Part shown: piece by piece, positions 53,001 to 60,292 of the stretch
How positions within the stretch are numbered: the first letter of the stretch is position 1
Layout of the letters: every line of letters begins with the position of its first letter
Source of the DNA: Prevotella sp.
Lineage (GTDB): Bacteria; Bacteroidota; Bacteroidia; Bacteroidales; Bacteroidaceae
Reading direction: 5' to 3'
Length of the DNA: 60,995 nucleotides
NCBI GenBank assembly: GCA_003447235.1
Contig: DLZV01000021.1
Location: forward strand, 1 to 60,995
Program-made: the position numbers and the translations under genes
The notes under the pieces: generated by a model
Seen by the model: only the letters and a program-made list of their open reading frames with translations
Told to the model about the DNA's origin: nothing
Databases searched by the model: none

Positions 53001-53384
53001 CTTCTCTGCGTCGACTTTCGTCGCGGCACCAGTAAACAGACGCTTGTCCATCTTCTGCATACCGGTAACGACGACCTCACCCAACTGGTGACTGTCAACG
53101 TCGGCTTCCAAAGTGATTTTCATGTTAGAGGCACCTTTCACGGTCAAGGTCTTCATACCTACGTAGGAGACGACCAACTGAGGATGAGCCTCCGTTGTAC
53201 TGATACTAAAATTACCGTCAATGTCGGTGGCAGCTCCAGTCTTCGTGCCTTTCACCATAACGGTGGCACCGATAACTGGAAGACCATCGTCACCCAAGAC
53301 GGTTCCGGATACAGTGTTCTGAGCTACGGCTATTCCTATGGAGAACAGCAAGCAGACCAAAACAAAGCCTAGTCTTTTACCCAT
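50073..53384 (-). CDS. SusC/RagA family TonB-linked outer membrane protein
   Basis: This is a TonB-dependent channel of 1103 residues. It has a signal peptide, a carboxypeptidase-like domain with VSGTVLGDDGLPVIGATVMV near the N-terminus, a plug domain with IRVRGATSIYG and SFDILKDGSATSIYGARA, and a long beta-barrel ending MARQFTFTVRLGI. With the SusD-like protein it would import a nutrient. It is the first gene of the operon and has a -7 box. The metallohydrolase neighbour suggests peptides rather than a glycan, since no glycoside hydrolase is in the operon. Confidence 0.96.
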   Translation of the reverse strand: MGKRLGFVLVCLLFSIGIAVAQNTVSGTVLGDDGLPVIGATVMVKGTKTGAATDIDGNFSISTTEAHPQLVVSYVGMKTLTVKGASNMKITLEADVDSHQLGEVVVTGMQKMDKRLFTGAATKVDAEKAKLDGVADISRSLEGRAAGVSVQNVSGTFGTAPKIRVRGATSIYGSSKPLWVVDGVIMEDVTEVDADALSSGDAATVISNAIAGLNADDIASFDILKDGSATSIYGARAMAGVIVVTTKRGKAGSARISYTGEFTMRLKPNYNQFNIMNSQEQMSVYREMMKGGFFSFMNSYRASASGVFGKMYHLMNEYDETNGRFGLANTQEAMNAYLREAEYRNTDWFDELFSNSIQMNHSISMSSGTDKAQYYTSFSFLDDPGWTKRSNVQRYTANINANYNISKKVSLNMIANASYRKQQAPGTGNQSTNAVTGAVSREFDINPYSYALNSSRTLDPNEYYVRNYAPFNIKNELDNNYMDYDIVDLKYQAELKYKPISKVEISVLGAYKFSTTTMDHRIKENSNQAMAYRAMDDATMRDANSWLYLDPDVPNSLRQTVLPRGGFFRETKYKMNSWDFRATASYNDVYNDRHILNLYGGMEVNNVDRSSTYFNGVGMQYGMGMLGSYDYKYFKQAAEENSMYYSLSNGYSREASFFATATYSWKGRYTFNVTGRYEGSNRLGKARSARWLPTWNVSGAWNIHEEPWFEKLRPALSHATFKTSYSLTGDKPAITNAESIFQSYNPWRPFSADKESGIEVYSFANPDLTYEKKHEFNLGLDLGFLDNRLNVELAYYLRNNYDLIGPKITTGEGGTIMKYANVASMRSYGEEVTISSRNIVTKDFQWSTDFIFSHTKSKVTDLQSKNRLINMIAGSGFTSKGYPYRALFSMDFQGLNNHGIPTFINQDGKLVTSDIDFQSYNLDHLIYEGPTDPTFSGSLGNTFSYKGLHLNVFITYAAGNKVRLDPAFSTGYSDLTAMPKEFQNRWVVPGDEKHTDIPAIADYRQLQGDAYLGYAYTAYNYSHNRIAKGDFIRMKEISIAYDVPLSLIKHIGLSSMSLKLQGTNLFLIYSDKKLNGQDPEFMNSGGVAVPMARQFTFTVRLGI

Positions 53385-53434
53385 ATAAACCCCAAATATT
53401 AGTTATTAATTTGAATTACTTCAATACACAAGTA

Positions 53435-53442
53435 CAAAGATA
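53435..53442 (-). promoter_or_regulatory. -7 box for the SusC-like operon
   Basis: On the minus strand TATCTTTG matches TAnnTTTG and lies 50 bp before the start codon. A TTTCG appears about 23 bp further upstream, so the -33 box is imperfect. Confidence 0.65.
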
Positions 53443-53741
53443 GCCATTATATCCCGAATTTGGAACGAAAAAAATAAAAAAAATAACTGACACACCTAAA
53501 AAAGTCGAATATACGGACAAACTTAGGCCATTTTTAACATTTCGAGGTGAGATTTTGGCTAAACTTATCTAAGAAATGTGCTCAACTGAGAACAAGGGAA
53601 CGAGGCTGGGAAAGACGCCGGGATCTGTCCGAGCAACCGACAAGGGAAGACGGAACAAAAGAGAGCAGAAGAATACAAAGCCAAAAAATAAGCACAAAGG
53701 TTTGCACAAGGACAGAAAGTGGGATTTTAAAGACTCCATAA

Positions 53742-53787
53742 TTTGCGAATTTGCGAGCAGCTGGACGATTGGGCGCAAATTCGCAAA
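53742..53787. repeat. 14-bp inverted repeat in the susC-tdk gap
   Basis: TTTGCGAATTTGCG at 53742-53755 is perfectly complementary to 53774-53787, with an 18-bp loop. It lies in the 634-bp gap 53385-54018, which has no convincing gene. It could be a terminator-like hairpin, a binding site or part of a dispersed element. Confidence 0.7.
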
Positions 53788-53871
53788 ATATGAGCAAGGT
53801 GGAAAAGAAAGGAAAACAAAGAAGAACGAGAAGAAGAAAGGAGATGATGGCATTATAAACAGCTAATAATA

Positions 53872-53889
53872 AATGTACGCGCGTACATT
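53872..53889. promoter_or_regulatory. 18-bp perfect palindrome upstream of tdk
   Basis: AATGTACGCGCGTACATT is a complete palindrome followed by a TA-rich run. It ends 43 bp before the -33 box of tdk. This looks like a dimeric regulator site, but the regulator is unknown. Confidence 0.6.
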
Positions 53890-53932
53890 ATATATATACT
53901 CGCAAGAAAGGGAATAAAAGCAGGCATTTCCT

Positions 53933-53963
53933 TTTGCTCGTTCACACAATCTTTGTACCTTTG
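53933..53963 (+). promoter_or_regulatory. Promoter for tdk
   Basis: TTTG at 53933-53936, 19 bp, then TACCTTTG at 53956-53963 match the consensus. The leader is 55 nt. Confidence 0.88.
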
Positions 53964-54018
53964 CATAACGGCAAAAAGAGCGGGCAAAAAGCAAGCTCCA
54001 AAAACAGGCATTTAAAAC

Positions 54019-54618
54019 ATGGCATCAACATACCATACGACAGGAGAGAGAAAAAAGCAAGGCAGGATTGAGGTGGTTTGCGGCAGTATGTTTTCCGGTA
54101 AAACGGAAGAACTCATCCGCAGACTGAAACGTGCCATCTTTGCCAAACAAAAGGTGGTGATATTTAAACCCTCGATTGACACCCGCTACTCGGAAGCCGA
54201 CGTGGTGAGTCATGACCACAACTCCATCTCCTCTACTCCCGTCAGTTCTCCGAAGAGTATCCTAAAACTCGCCCAGAATTTCGACGTGGTAGGAATAGAC
54301 GAAGCTCAGTTTTTCGACAAGGGCCTTACGAAGGTCTGCGACCAACTGGCAAACCAAGGCATCCGTGTGATCGTGGCGGGTCTCGACATGGACTACCTCG
54401 GCGTACCATTCGGACCGATACCAGACCTCTGTGCCATAGCAGACGAAGTGACCAAGGTTCATGCCATCTGTGTGAGATGTGGGGCATTGGCCTACTTGAG
54501 CCATCGCTTGACTCACAATAGCGAGCGGGTTCTACTGGGGGAACAGTCTGAATATGAGCCGCTTTGCCGTGAATGTTATCGAAAAGCCAAAGAAGAAGAA
54601 AAGGAGGAAAACAAATGA
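54019..54618 (+). CDS. tdk: Thymidine kinase
   Basis: The enzyme salvages thymidine to dTMP with ATP. The 199-residue product has the P-loop GSMFSGKTEEL, the Walker B-like DEAQFF and two zinc cysteine pairs, CVRC and CREC, around the lasso loop, as in type II thymidine kinases. The C-terminal tail is Lys/Glu-rich. The stop overlaps the next start by ATGA, so the two genes are translationally linked. Confidence 0.96.
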   Translation: MASTYHTTGERKKQGRIEVVCGSMFSGKTEELIRRLKRAIFAKQKVVIFKPSIDTRYSEADVVSHDHNSISSTPVSSPKSILKLAQNFDVVGIDEAQFFDKGLTKVCDQLANQGIRVIVAGLDMDYLGVPFGPIPDLCAIADEVTKVHAICVRCGALAYLSHRLTHNSERVLLGEQSEYEPLCRECYRKAKEEEKEENK

Positions 54619-55760
54619 GAAAAGAAATCACTTTCGACCGGTTTATCCGCGGGGCACTCGTAGCTGCAGCCATACTGGCTGTCTTTTGGTTTGTGAAAGA
54701 ACTGAGCAGCGTACTGCTGCCCTTCTTCATCGCGTGGTTTTTGGCCTACCTGCTCTACCCTATCGTAAAATTTGTGCAATATAAGTTGCATGTGCCTACC
54801 CGCGCTCTGAGCATCATCGTCACACTTATCTTCGTCACAGCGATTATCGGCGGCGTGACCTATCTGATCATTCCGCCCATGATCGAGCAGTTTGACAAAC
54901 TAGGAAGTATCTTCACGCGCTACATCCAGCAGACAGCCCATACCAACAATATTGGCGAGATGGTGCGCGACTGGATAGCACAAAACAAGGAATCGATCGC
55001 CTCATTCTTCCGTAGCAAGGACTTCACGGAGACTGTAAAGACCACGATGCCAAAGGTTTTCAACATGTTGGGACAAACGGCCAGCATCGTGATTAGTATC
55101 GTGGCGAGCTGTATCACGCTGCTCTATATGTTCTTCATACTCCTTGACTATGAGTTTCTTACGGAGAACTGGATCAGGATCTTCCCCAAGAAGGTGCGTC
55201 CCTTCTGGCACGAATTGGCTACCGACGTGGAGCGGGAACTCAACAACTACATCCGCGGCCAAGGACTGGTGGCACTCTGCATGGGAATCATGTTCTGCAT
55301 AGGATTTACGATCATTGGATTTCCGATGGCGATCGGTTTGGGAATCCTTATCGGCATCCTTGACCTTGTGCCCTACCTCCACTCCTTCGCCCTCATCCCC
55401 ACGGTCTTCTTGGCCATACTGAAAGCGGCAGATACGGGTGAGAACTTCTGGGCCATCTTCCTGAGCGCACTCGCCGTCTTCATCATCGTGCAAATTATTA
55501 CCGACATGGTGGTGACGCCGAAGGTGATGGGCAAGGCCATGGGACTGAACCCCGCCATCCTTCTCCTGTCGCTATCGGTATGGGGTGCACTCCTCGGATT
55601 TCTCGGTCTGATCATCGCCCTGCCACTCACCACCCTCATCATTGCCTACTGGCAAAGATACGTGACGAAAGAGCATGAAGACCAGATCTCCCTACCCCTT
55701 GCTTCGAGCTCCGATGAACCAAAGACCAAGAAAGGTGAGGAGACCGTTGAGCATCAATAG
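54615..55760 (+). CDS. AI-2E (PerM/YdiK) family transporter
   Basis: The 381-residue inner-membrane protein has about eight hydrophobic segments. It opens with the LLPFFIAWFLAYLLYPIVKF block and ends with conserved TDMVVTPKVMGKAMGLNPA and ALPLTTLIIAYWQRY segments. Family members export small molecules or move ions; the substrate here is unknown. The start at 54615 has AAGGAGG upstream and overlaps the tdk stop. The last 23 codons (variable tail) overlap the convergent SSS gene on the other strand. Confidence 0.9.
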   Translation: MRKEITFDRFIRGALVAAAILAVFWFVKELSSVLLPFFIAWFLAYLLYPIVKFVQYKLHVPTRALSIIVTLIFVTAIIGGVTYLIIPPMIEQFDKLGSIFTRYIQQTAHTNNIGEMVRDWIAQNKESIASFFRSKDFTETVKTTMPKVFNMLGQTASIVISIVASCITLLYMFFILLDYEFLTENWIRIFPKKVRPFWHELATDVERELNNYIRGQGLVALCMGIMFCIGFTIIGFPMAIGLGILIGILDLVPYLHSFALIPTVFLAILKAADTGENFWAIFLSALAVFIIVQIITDMVVTPKVMGKAMGLNPAILLLSLSVWGALLGFLGLIIALPLTTLIIAYWQRYVTKEHEDQISLPLASSSDEPKTKKGEETVEHQ

Positions 55761-57140
55761 CTCATAGCCAAAATGATAGTCGAAGAGGCTTGAACAGCTA
55801 TAATCGACAACGAAACAGACCAACGGACTTGCCACGGCGACGAAAGGAACCAGGCGATCGTTGGTCTTTCTTTTTGTAAATAAACCAAAGGCAAAGAGGC
55901 CGAGCAAGGGACCATAGGTATAGGAACAAAGGATGTAGATGGCGTCGATGACGCTGGTGGAATTGACTACACGGAAGAGCAAAATAAACAGGACAAAAAG
56001 CAAAGCCACCACCGCATGAGAACGATGGCGGAGCCACTCATCCTTGGGTCGTTCCATGATATCCACACACCAACTGGTAGTGAGCGCCGTCATGGCACTA
56101 TCGGCACTGGAGAAACTCGCTGCCACAATTCCAATCGTGAAAAAGACCACTACGGAAACACCCAACTGGCCTGTGGCAGCATACATCGGGAGGAGGTCGT
56201 CGGTAGCCTCAGGCAAGACAACACCCTGACGCTGCGCAAGTTGCGCAAGCAAGATGCCTAAACAAAGAAACAGAAGATTGACAGGGACGAAAGCGAAGCC
56301 ATAAGTACACATATCCTTCTGGGCCTCGCGAAGGGTGCGACAGGTGAGGTTCTTCTGCATCATGTCCTGATCTAAGCCTGTCATCACAACAGCCACAAAG
56401 ATACCACTCAAAAACTGCTTCCAAAAATATTGACGATTGGCTACATCATCAAAGACAAAAATACGACTCCTCTCATCTGAAACGATCGCCTGGAAAGCAT
56501 CCGTCAGAGAGAAGTGGAGATGGCCCATGACCTTGTAGATAATAAGCACCAAGGCCGAGAGGAGACAGAACGTCTGGAAGGTATCAGTCCAAACCAACGT
56601 CTTGATGCCCCCCTTGCGCGTGTAGAGCCAAATCAGTCCGACCATGACCACTACCGTGACAGGAAACGGGATGGAATAGGCATCGAAAACAAATCGCTGC
56701 AAGATGATACAGACCACATAGAAACGAACGGCAGCACCCGTCATCTTGGAAAGGAGGAAAAAGGAGGCTCCCGTCTTGTAGGACCTTCGACCCAGCCGAT
56801 CGCGCAGATAGGTATAGATGGTGGTGAGATGCAAACGGTAATAGACCGGAAGGAGGACAAAGGCAATGGCAAAATAACCCAAGATGAAGCCAAGACACAT
56901 CTGCAAATAGGTCATGCCCGACTGGAGCGACATACCCGGGACAGAGACAAAGGAAATGCCCGAAATCGAAGCCCCGACCATACCGAAGGCTACCATATAC
57001 CAAGGTGAACGGCGATTCGCACGAAAGAAGGTTTCATTGTCCGACTTACCTGCCGTGAGACGGCTAAACAACAAAAGGACAAGGAAATAGACTATGACAA
57101 CAAGGACTATCAACATAAGTTCCTTATAACAAAAATCCAT
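55692..57140 (-). CDS. Sodium:solute symporter (SSS family)
   Basis: The 482-residue inner-membrane protein has about 13 hydrophobic segments. Family features include FGMVGASISGISFVSVPGM, WTDTFQTF and SFSSADSAMTALTTSW with the sodium-site serines. Substrate is unknown; relatives move sugars, sialic acid, proline or vitamins. An alternative start at 57116 has AAGGAA six bases upstream and is also plausible. The gene follows the coiled-coil lipoprotein gene, and its 3' end overlaps the AI-2E gene by 69 bp. Confidence 0.9.
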   Translation of the reverse strand: MDFCYKELMLIVLVVIVYFLVLLLFSRLTAGKSDNETFFRANRRSPWYMVAFGMVGASISGISFVSVPGMSLQSGMTYLQMCLGFILGYFAIAFVLLPVYYRLHLTTIYTYLRDRLGRRSYKTGASFFLLSKMTGAAVRFYVVCIILQRFVFDAYSIPFPVTVVVMVGLIWLYTRKGGIKTLVWTDTFQTFCLLSALVLIIYKVMGHLHFSLTDAFQAIVSDERSRIFVFDDVANRQYFWKQFLSGIFVAVVMTGLDQDMMQKNLTCRTLREAQKDMCTYGFAFVPVNLLFLCLGILLAQLAQRQGVVLPEATDDLLPMYAATGQLGVSVVVFFTIGIVAASFSSADSAMTALTTSWCVDIMERPKDEWLRHRSHAVVALLFVLFILLFRVVNSTSVIDAIYILCSYTYGPLLGLFAFGLFTKRKTNDRLVPFVAVASPLVCFVVDYSCSSLFDYHFGYELLMLNGLLTFLGLWFIGARSKG

Positions 57141-57278
57141 AGGAGCACGAAACGTTCCGCACTCCTATGACAATAAGTATAAACTATATTCCAAAAAACA
57201 AATTGACGGCCTCGTTACCGTTCGCACTCCTTCGGGATGCGTTCGGGAAGTAGGGCTAAGCATCGCCCCGTATTTGCC

Positions 57279-57370
57279 TTAACTTATGACCAACGACGGA
57301 CATAAGTAACGTCCGGCGTCTAACATAAGCTACGACGGGCGTTGGCCGTAAGCTACGACCAACGCTCGTC
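57279..57370. repeat. Four-copy degenerate 23-bp tandem repeat
   Basis: Units start at 57279, 57302, 57325 and 57348, each exactly 23 bp. They share a core near ATAAGCTACGACCAACG, with 15 or more matches between the first and last copies. The array lies in the spacer between the coiled-coil lipoprotein and the SSS gene, both on the minus strand. Nothing else was recognised in 57141-57417. Confidence 0.7.
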
Positions 57371-57417
57371 TGAGACGAAGCCCTTTCCGAGGGCCGCAGG
57401 TAGAAGTCCGAGGAGGA

Positions 57418-58329
57418 CTACTTCACCTGGACAACCAGATACTTGCTGGTGCTCCAGAACGTAGCCGGATCGCTGATGCGGAGGACATACTGACCAGAGG
57501 CGTCCTTCGTCAGGCTATAGCTGGACGTAGGATGAGAGGTCAGGATCTTAGCGTTCTTGGAGTAGAGCTTAAGCTCGCGCGTCTCGCGGATGTCGATCTT
57601 GGTGAAATAGTTCTTGTTGAATGAGCCCTGGAGAACCTTGCCCTTGACGAGGACGTTCTGACGCTTCAGCTCCTTCTTCGTACCGAAGGCGAACCAAGCG
57701 GTATTGAGCTGCTTGTCCTGCGTATTGATGGTCTCGGTCTTTCTGTTGCTCTCGTTCTGCAGGTTCTGCTTCTCTGTCTGCAGGTTCTGCTTGTCGGTCT
57801 GGAGGTTCTGCTTGTCGGTCTGGAGAGCAGCCACATCGCTATTCAAGCCAGAGATGGTCTGGTCGAGCTCCTTGATATGGATGTTCTTCTTCTCCAGTTC
57901 GGCACGCAGCGCGCGAAGCTCCTTGTCCTTCTCGACGAGCTGAGCGTTGAGGGACTCGATGGCCTTCTGCATCTGCTCACCCTTGAAGCCCGTCGTGCGG
58001 AGCTGCTCCTGCAACTTCTTAATCAGATCGCGGTTCTCCTGCATACGCTGGGCGATAAACTGGATGTTCTCCTTGATCACGGCCGTCTTGTCACGACCTT
58101 CGCCATCCTTCGCCACCGTCACACGGTTTTCGGCCTCGTTGATCTCGGCAAAGCCCTGCTGAATCTCGTTCAGCGTACCCATCATATCATTGATCTCATT
58201 ATCACGAGCCGTGATAATCGCACGCAGCGAGTCGTTCTGGATCTGCTCCGGGCTAATAGCAGGTTTCTTGTCCTGATTGCAAGCGGCCAACGACAACACG
58301 CAGGCGGCAATAAAAAATAGCTTTTTCAT
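57418..58329 (-). CDS. Coiled-coil lipoprotein of unknown function
   Basis: The 303-residue product has a lipobox with C17 (SLAACNQDKK). A long coiled coil runs through about 25-215, including repeated heptads LQTDKQN, LQTDKQN and LQTEKQN near 170-190. A globular C-terminal domain of about 85 residues (VLVKGKVLQGSFNKNYFTKI onward) ends at STSKYLVVQVK. No enzyme motif is seen. It could span the periplasm or bind the cell wall. It starts 12 bp after rsmI, so it is co-transcribed with it. The heptad repeat is also a 21-bp DNA repeat. Confidence 0.85.
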   Translation of the reverse strand: MKKLFFIAACVLSLAACNQDKKPAISPEQIQNDSLRAIITARDNEINDMMGTLNEIQQGFAEINEAENRVTVAKDGEGRDKTAVIKENIQFIAQRMQENRDLIKKLQEQLRTTGFKGEQMQKAIESLNAQLVEKDKELRALRAELEKKNIHIKELDQTISGLNSDVAALQTDKQNLQTDKQNLQTEKQNLQNESNRKTETINTQDKQLNTAWFAFGTKKELKRQNVLVKGKVLQGSFNKNYFTKIDIRETRELKLYSKNAKILTSHPTSSYSLTKDASGQYVLRISDPATFWSTSKYLVVQVK

Positions 58330-58341
58330 AATTGTTTTGGC

Positions 58342-59079
58342 TTAATTCGTACTATTTTGATTATTAGTCTCTTCTTTTCTCTTTCGATCACGTTTATGTT
58401 CCTTCACCTTGGGTGCTCCTGCCAGGACGATGACAAACTCGCCCTTCGGTTCCACCTCGCGGAAGTGGTCGATGACCTCGCGCAGGCTACCCCGGACACT
58501 CTCCTCATAGACCTTGGAGATCTCGCGGCAGCAACTCACGCGTCGCTCCTCACCAAAGACCTCGGCAAACTGCTCCAGCGTCTTGAGCACACGGTAGGGC
58601 GACTCATAGAAAATCATCGTCCGTTCCTCGGTCTTGAGATGCTCCAGCATCGTCTGGCGTCCCTTCTTCTGCGGCAGGAAACCCTCAAAGCAGAAGCGGT
58701 CGCAGGGCAGTCCACTCGACACCAAGGCCGGAACAAAGGCCGTGGCTCCCGGAAGGGTCTGGACGGTAACGCCGGCGGCTATGGCCTCGCGGGCCAAGAG
58801 GAAACCGGGATCGCTGATGCCCGGCGTTCCAGCATCGCTGACCAAGGCAATGACCGCCCCAGCCTTCAGTCGCTCGACGAGTCCGGCAGCCGTGACATGC
58901 TCGTTGAACTTATGGTGGGCGACCAGGCGGTTCTGAACCTCAAAATGCTTCAGCAGGACAGACGACGTGCGTGTGTCCTCGCAGAGCACCATATCGGCCT
59001 CGCGCAAGATGCGAATGGCACGAAAGGTCATATCTTCCAAGTTGCCCACAGGAGTGGGTACGAGATAGAGTGTTCCCAT
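58342..59079 (-). CDS. rsmI: 16S rRNA 2'-O-methyltransferase RsmI
   Basis: RsmI methylates the 2'-OH of C1402 in 16S rRNA with S-adenosylmethionine. From ATG 59079 the 245-residue product begins MGTLYLVPTPVGNLEDMTFR, the family signature. It has DAGTPGISDPGFLL and GLPCDRFCFEGFLP further on. The upstream in-frame extension crosses the promoter and is not family-like, so I exclude it. A consensus promoter ends 8 bp before the start. The coiled-coil lipoprotein gene follows by 12 bp. Confidence 0.95.
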   Translation of the reverse strand: MGTLYLVPTPVGNLEDMTFRAIRILREADMVLCEDTRTSSVLLKHFEVQNRLVAHHKFNEHVTAAGLVERLKAGAVIALVSDAGTPGISDPGFLLAREAIAAGVTVQTLPGATAFVPALVSSGLPCDRFCFEGFLPQKKGRQTMLEHLKTEERTMIFYESPYRVLKTLEQFAEVFGEERRVSCCREISKVYEESVRGSLREVIDHFREVEPKGEFVIVLAGAPKVKEHKRDRKRKEETNNQNSTN

Positions 59080-59087
59080 AACGGTTG

Positions 59088-59118
59088 CAAATGTAGGAGA
59101 AAATGGCGAAACGCCAAA
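59088..59118 (-). promoter_or_regulatory. Promoter directly before rsmI
   Basis: On the minus strand TTTG (59118-59115), 19 bp, then TACATTTG (59095-59088) match the consensus. Only 8 bp separate the -7 box from the start codon. Confidence 0.82.
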
Positions 59119-59338
59119 ATAAATTAAGTAATTTTTGAATATTCCCCCATTTAATAAGACCTTTGCTCGCCTTTTTTCTGCTTTTTGCATTCATTTAGCC
59201 TTTTAGGGGTGGTAAAAAGCGGCATACAATACATCTTGCAACGCCACAAAGAAGACATGAGAAAAGAAAGAAACCTACCACTCCCCTACTTCGGACAAGC
59301 ACCAGAAAGAGCGGAGAAAGAAAAAATATCGGCATTTT

Positions 59339-59370
59339 TTTGTTTTGTTCAATAAAAAGCCGTACCTTTG
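59339..59370 (+). promoter_or_regulatory. Promoter for tRNA-Lys
   Basis: TTTG at 59339-59342, 20 bp, then TACCTTTG at 59363-59370 match the consensus. An ~80-nt leader precedes the tRNA. The remainder of 59119-59338 holds nothing I recognise. Confidence 0.88.
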
Positions 59371-59455
59371 CACCCGCAAAATCAGACAACGGCTCTCTGA
59401 AGGCGAGCAATCGACAGAAGGAGCACGAGGACGAGGAAAGCACATGCCACAAGGA

Positions 59456-59528
59456 GACCTGTTAGCTCAGCTGGTAGAGCACAACACTTTTAATGTTGGG
59501 GTCATGGGTTCGAGCCCCATACAGGTCA
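59456..59528 (+). tRNA. tRNA-Lys (anticodon TTT)
   Basis: The 73-nt sequence folds into a cloverleaf: acceptor GACCTGT/ACAGGTC, anticodon stem CAACA/TGTTG, loop CTTTTAA with anticodon TTT, T arm ATGGG/CCCAT. No CCA is encoded. Confidence 0.97.
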
Positions 59529-59560
59529 CAAAGTGGTTTTAGTTCTGAAAAGGGCTAAAA

Positions 59561-59589
59561 AAGAGGACTTCGCTGAAGTCCTCTTTTTT
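59561..59589. terminator. Terminator between tRNA-Lys and HAD phosphatase gene
   Basis: GAGGACTTC and GAAGTCCTC form a tight perfect stem with A before and T after, so it can act on both strands of this convergent pair. Confidence 0.92.
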
Positions 59590-59622
59590 GTTTATCCGAT
59601 GGTTCGTGGCATATAGCCAAAA

Positions 59623-60240
59623 CTACAGATCCAGCAGTTGGCGCAACTTTGGCATCCATGGCTCGTTGGTGGCTACTGTCAGCACCTGGAAACCCAGCGC
59701 CTTGGCCGCATCCGTATTCTTGCGACTATCGTCAATAAAGAGACACTCCTCGGCCTTGACCCCTTCGCGCTGCAGCACCTGACGGAAGATCTCCGCATCG
59801 GGCTTGCAGATCCGCATCTCGTAGCTGAGGAAGAGGACGTCGAAATAGTCTGCGATGGACTTTTTGCGATCGGAGAAAGCACCACTACGCATAAAGTCCA
59901 TCATAAAAGGATTGGTATTGCTCAACAAACCCAGACGATAGGAGCTGCGCAGGGTCACGAGGTCGTCCAGCCGCTCGACAGGGACGCCATCGAAGAATCC
60001 CAGCCAACAGTCGCGCGCCTGCTCCCGTGAGACCGCATGGCCTACCACCTCGCCCACACGCTGGCAAAACGTGTCAGCATCGATGCGGCCTGTCTCCAAA
60101 TCAAGGAAGAAGTCGCGCTGACCATAGACTCCCATATAATAATCGGTATCAATACCGAGAGATCTGAAACGGCGAAACGCCTCTTCGGTATTCTGGTCGA
60201 AGATGACGCCGCCCATGTCGAAATAGATGTTCTTAATCAT
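59623..60240 (-). CDS. HAD-family phosphatase, YihX-like
   Basis: The 205-residue cytoplasmic product belongs to the haloacid dehalogenase superfamily, which dephosphorylates small metabolites. Motif I is YFDMGGVIFD, with nucleophile D8 and Gly in place of the second Asp, as in YihX-like sugar phosphatases. Motif II is LLSNTN, the lysine is in RICKPDAEIF and the acidic motif is FIDDSRKN. The likely substrate is a sugar phosphate. It follows the YhcH-like gene by 52 bp. Confidence 0.9.
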   Translation of the reverse strand: MIKNIYFDMGGVIFDQNTEEAFRRFRSLGIDTDYYMGVYGQRDFFLDLETGRIDADTFCQRVGEVVGHAVSREQARDCWLGFFDGVPVERLDDLVTLRSSYRLGLLSNTNPFMMDFMRSGAFSDRKKSIADYFDVLFLSYEMRICKPDAEIFRQVLQREGVKAEECLFIDDSRKNTDAAKALGFQVLTVATNEPWMPKLRQLLDL

Positions 60241-60292
60241 ACGTTGTGTTATCCTTACTTGATGATGTTCTCCTTATATATATAGTAACTTC

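Noticed and set aside
53576..53866. 96-codon Lys-rich open frame in the susC-tdk gap
   Set aside because: Composition follows the A/G-rich DNA, no leader signal is clear, and it runs through an inverted repeat. I could not support it as a gene.
53872..53889. parS or dif-type chromosome site
   Set aside because: The palindrome does not match the parS core or an XerC/XerD arm layout.
59195..59452. 85-codon minus-strand open frame upstream of rsmI
   Set aside because: It covers the tRNA-Lys promoter and leader and shows no family features.
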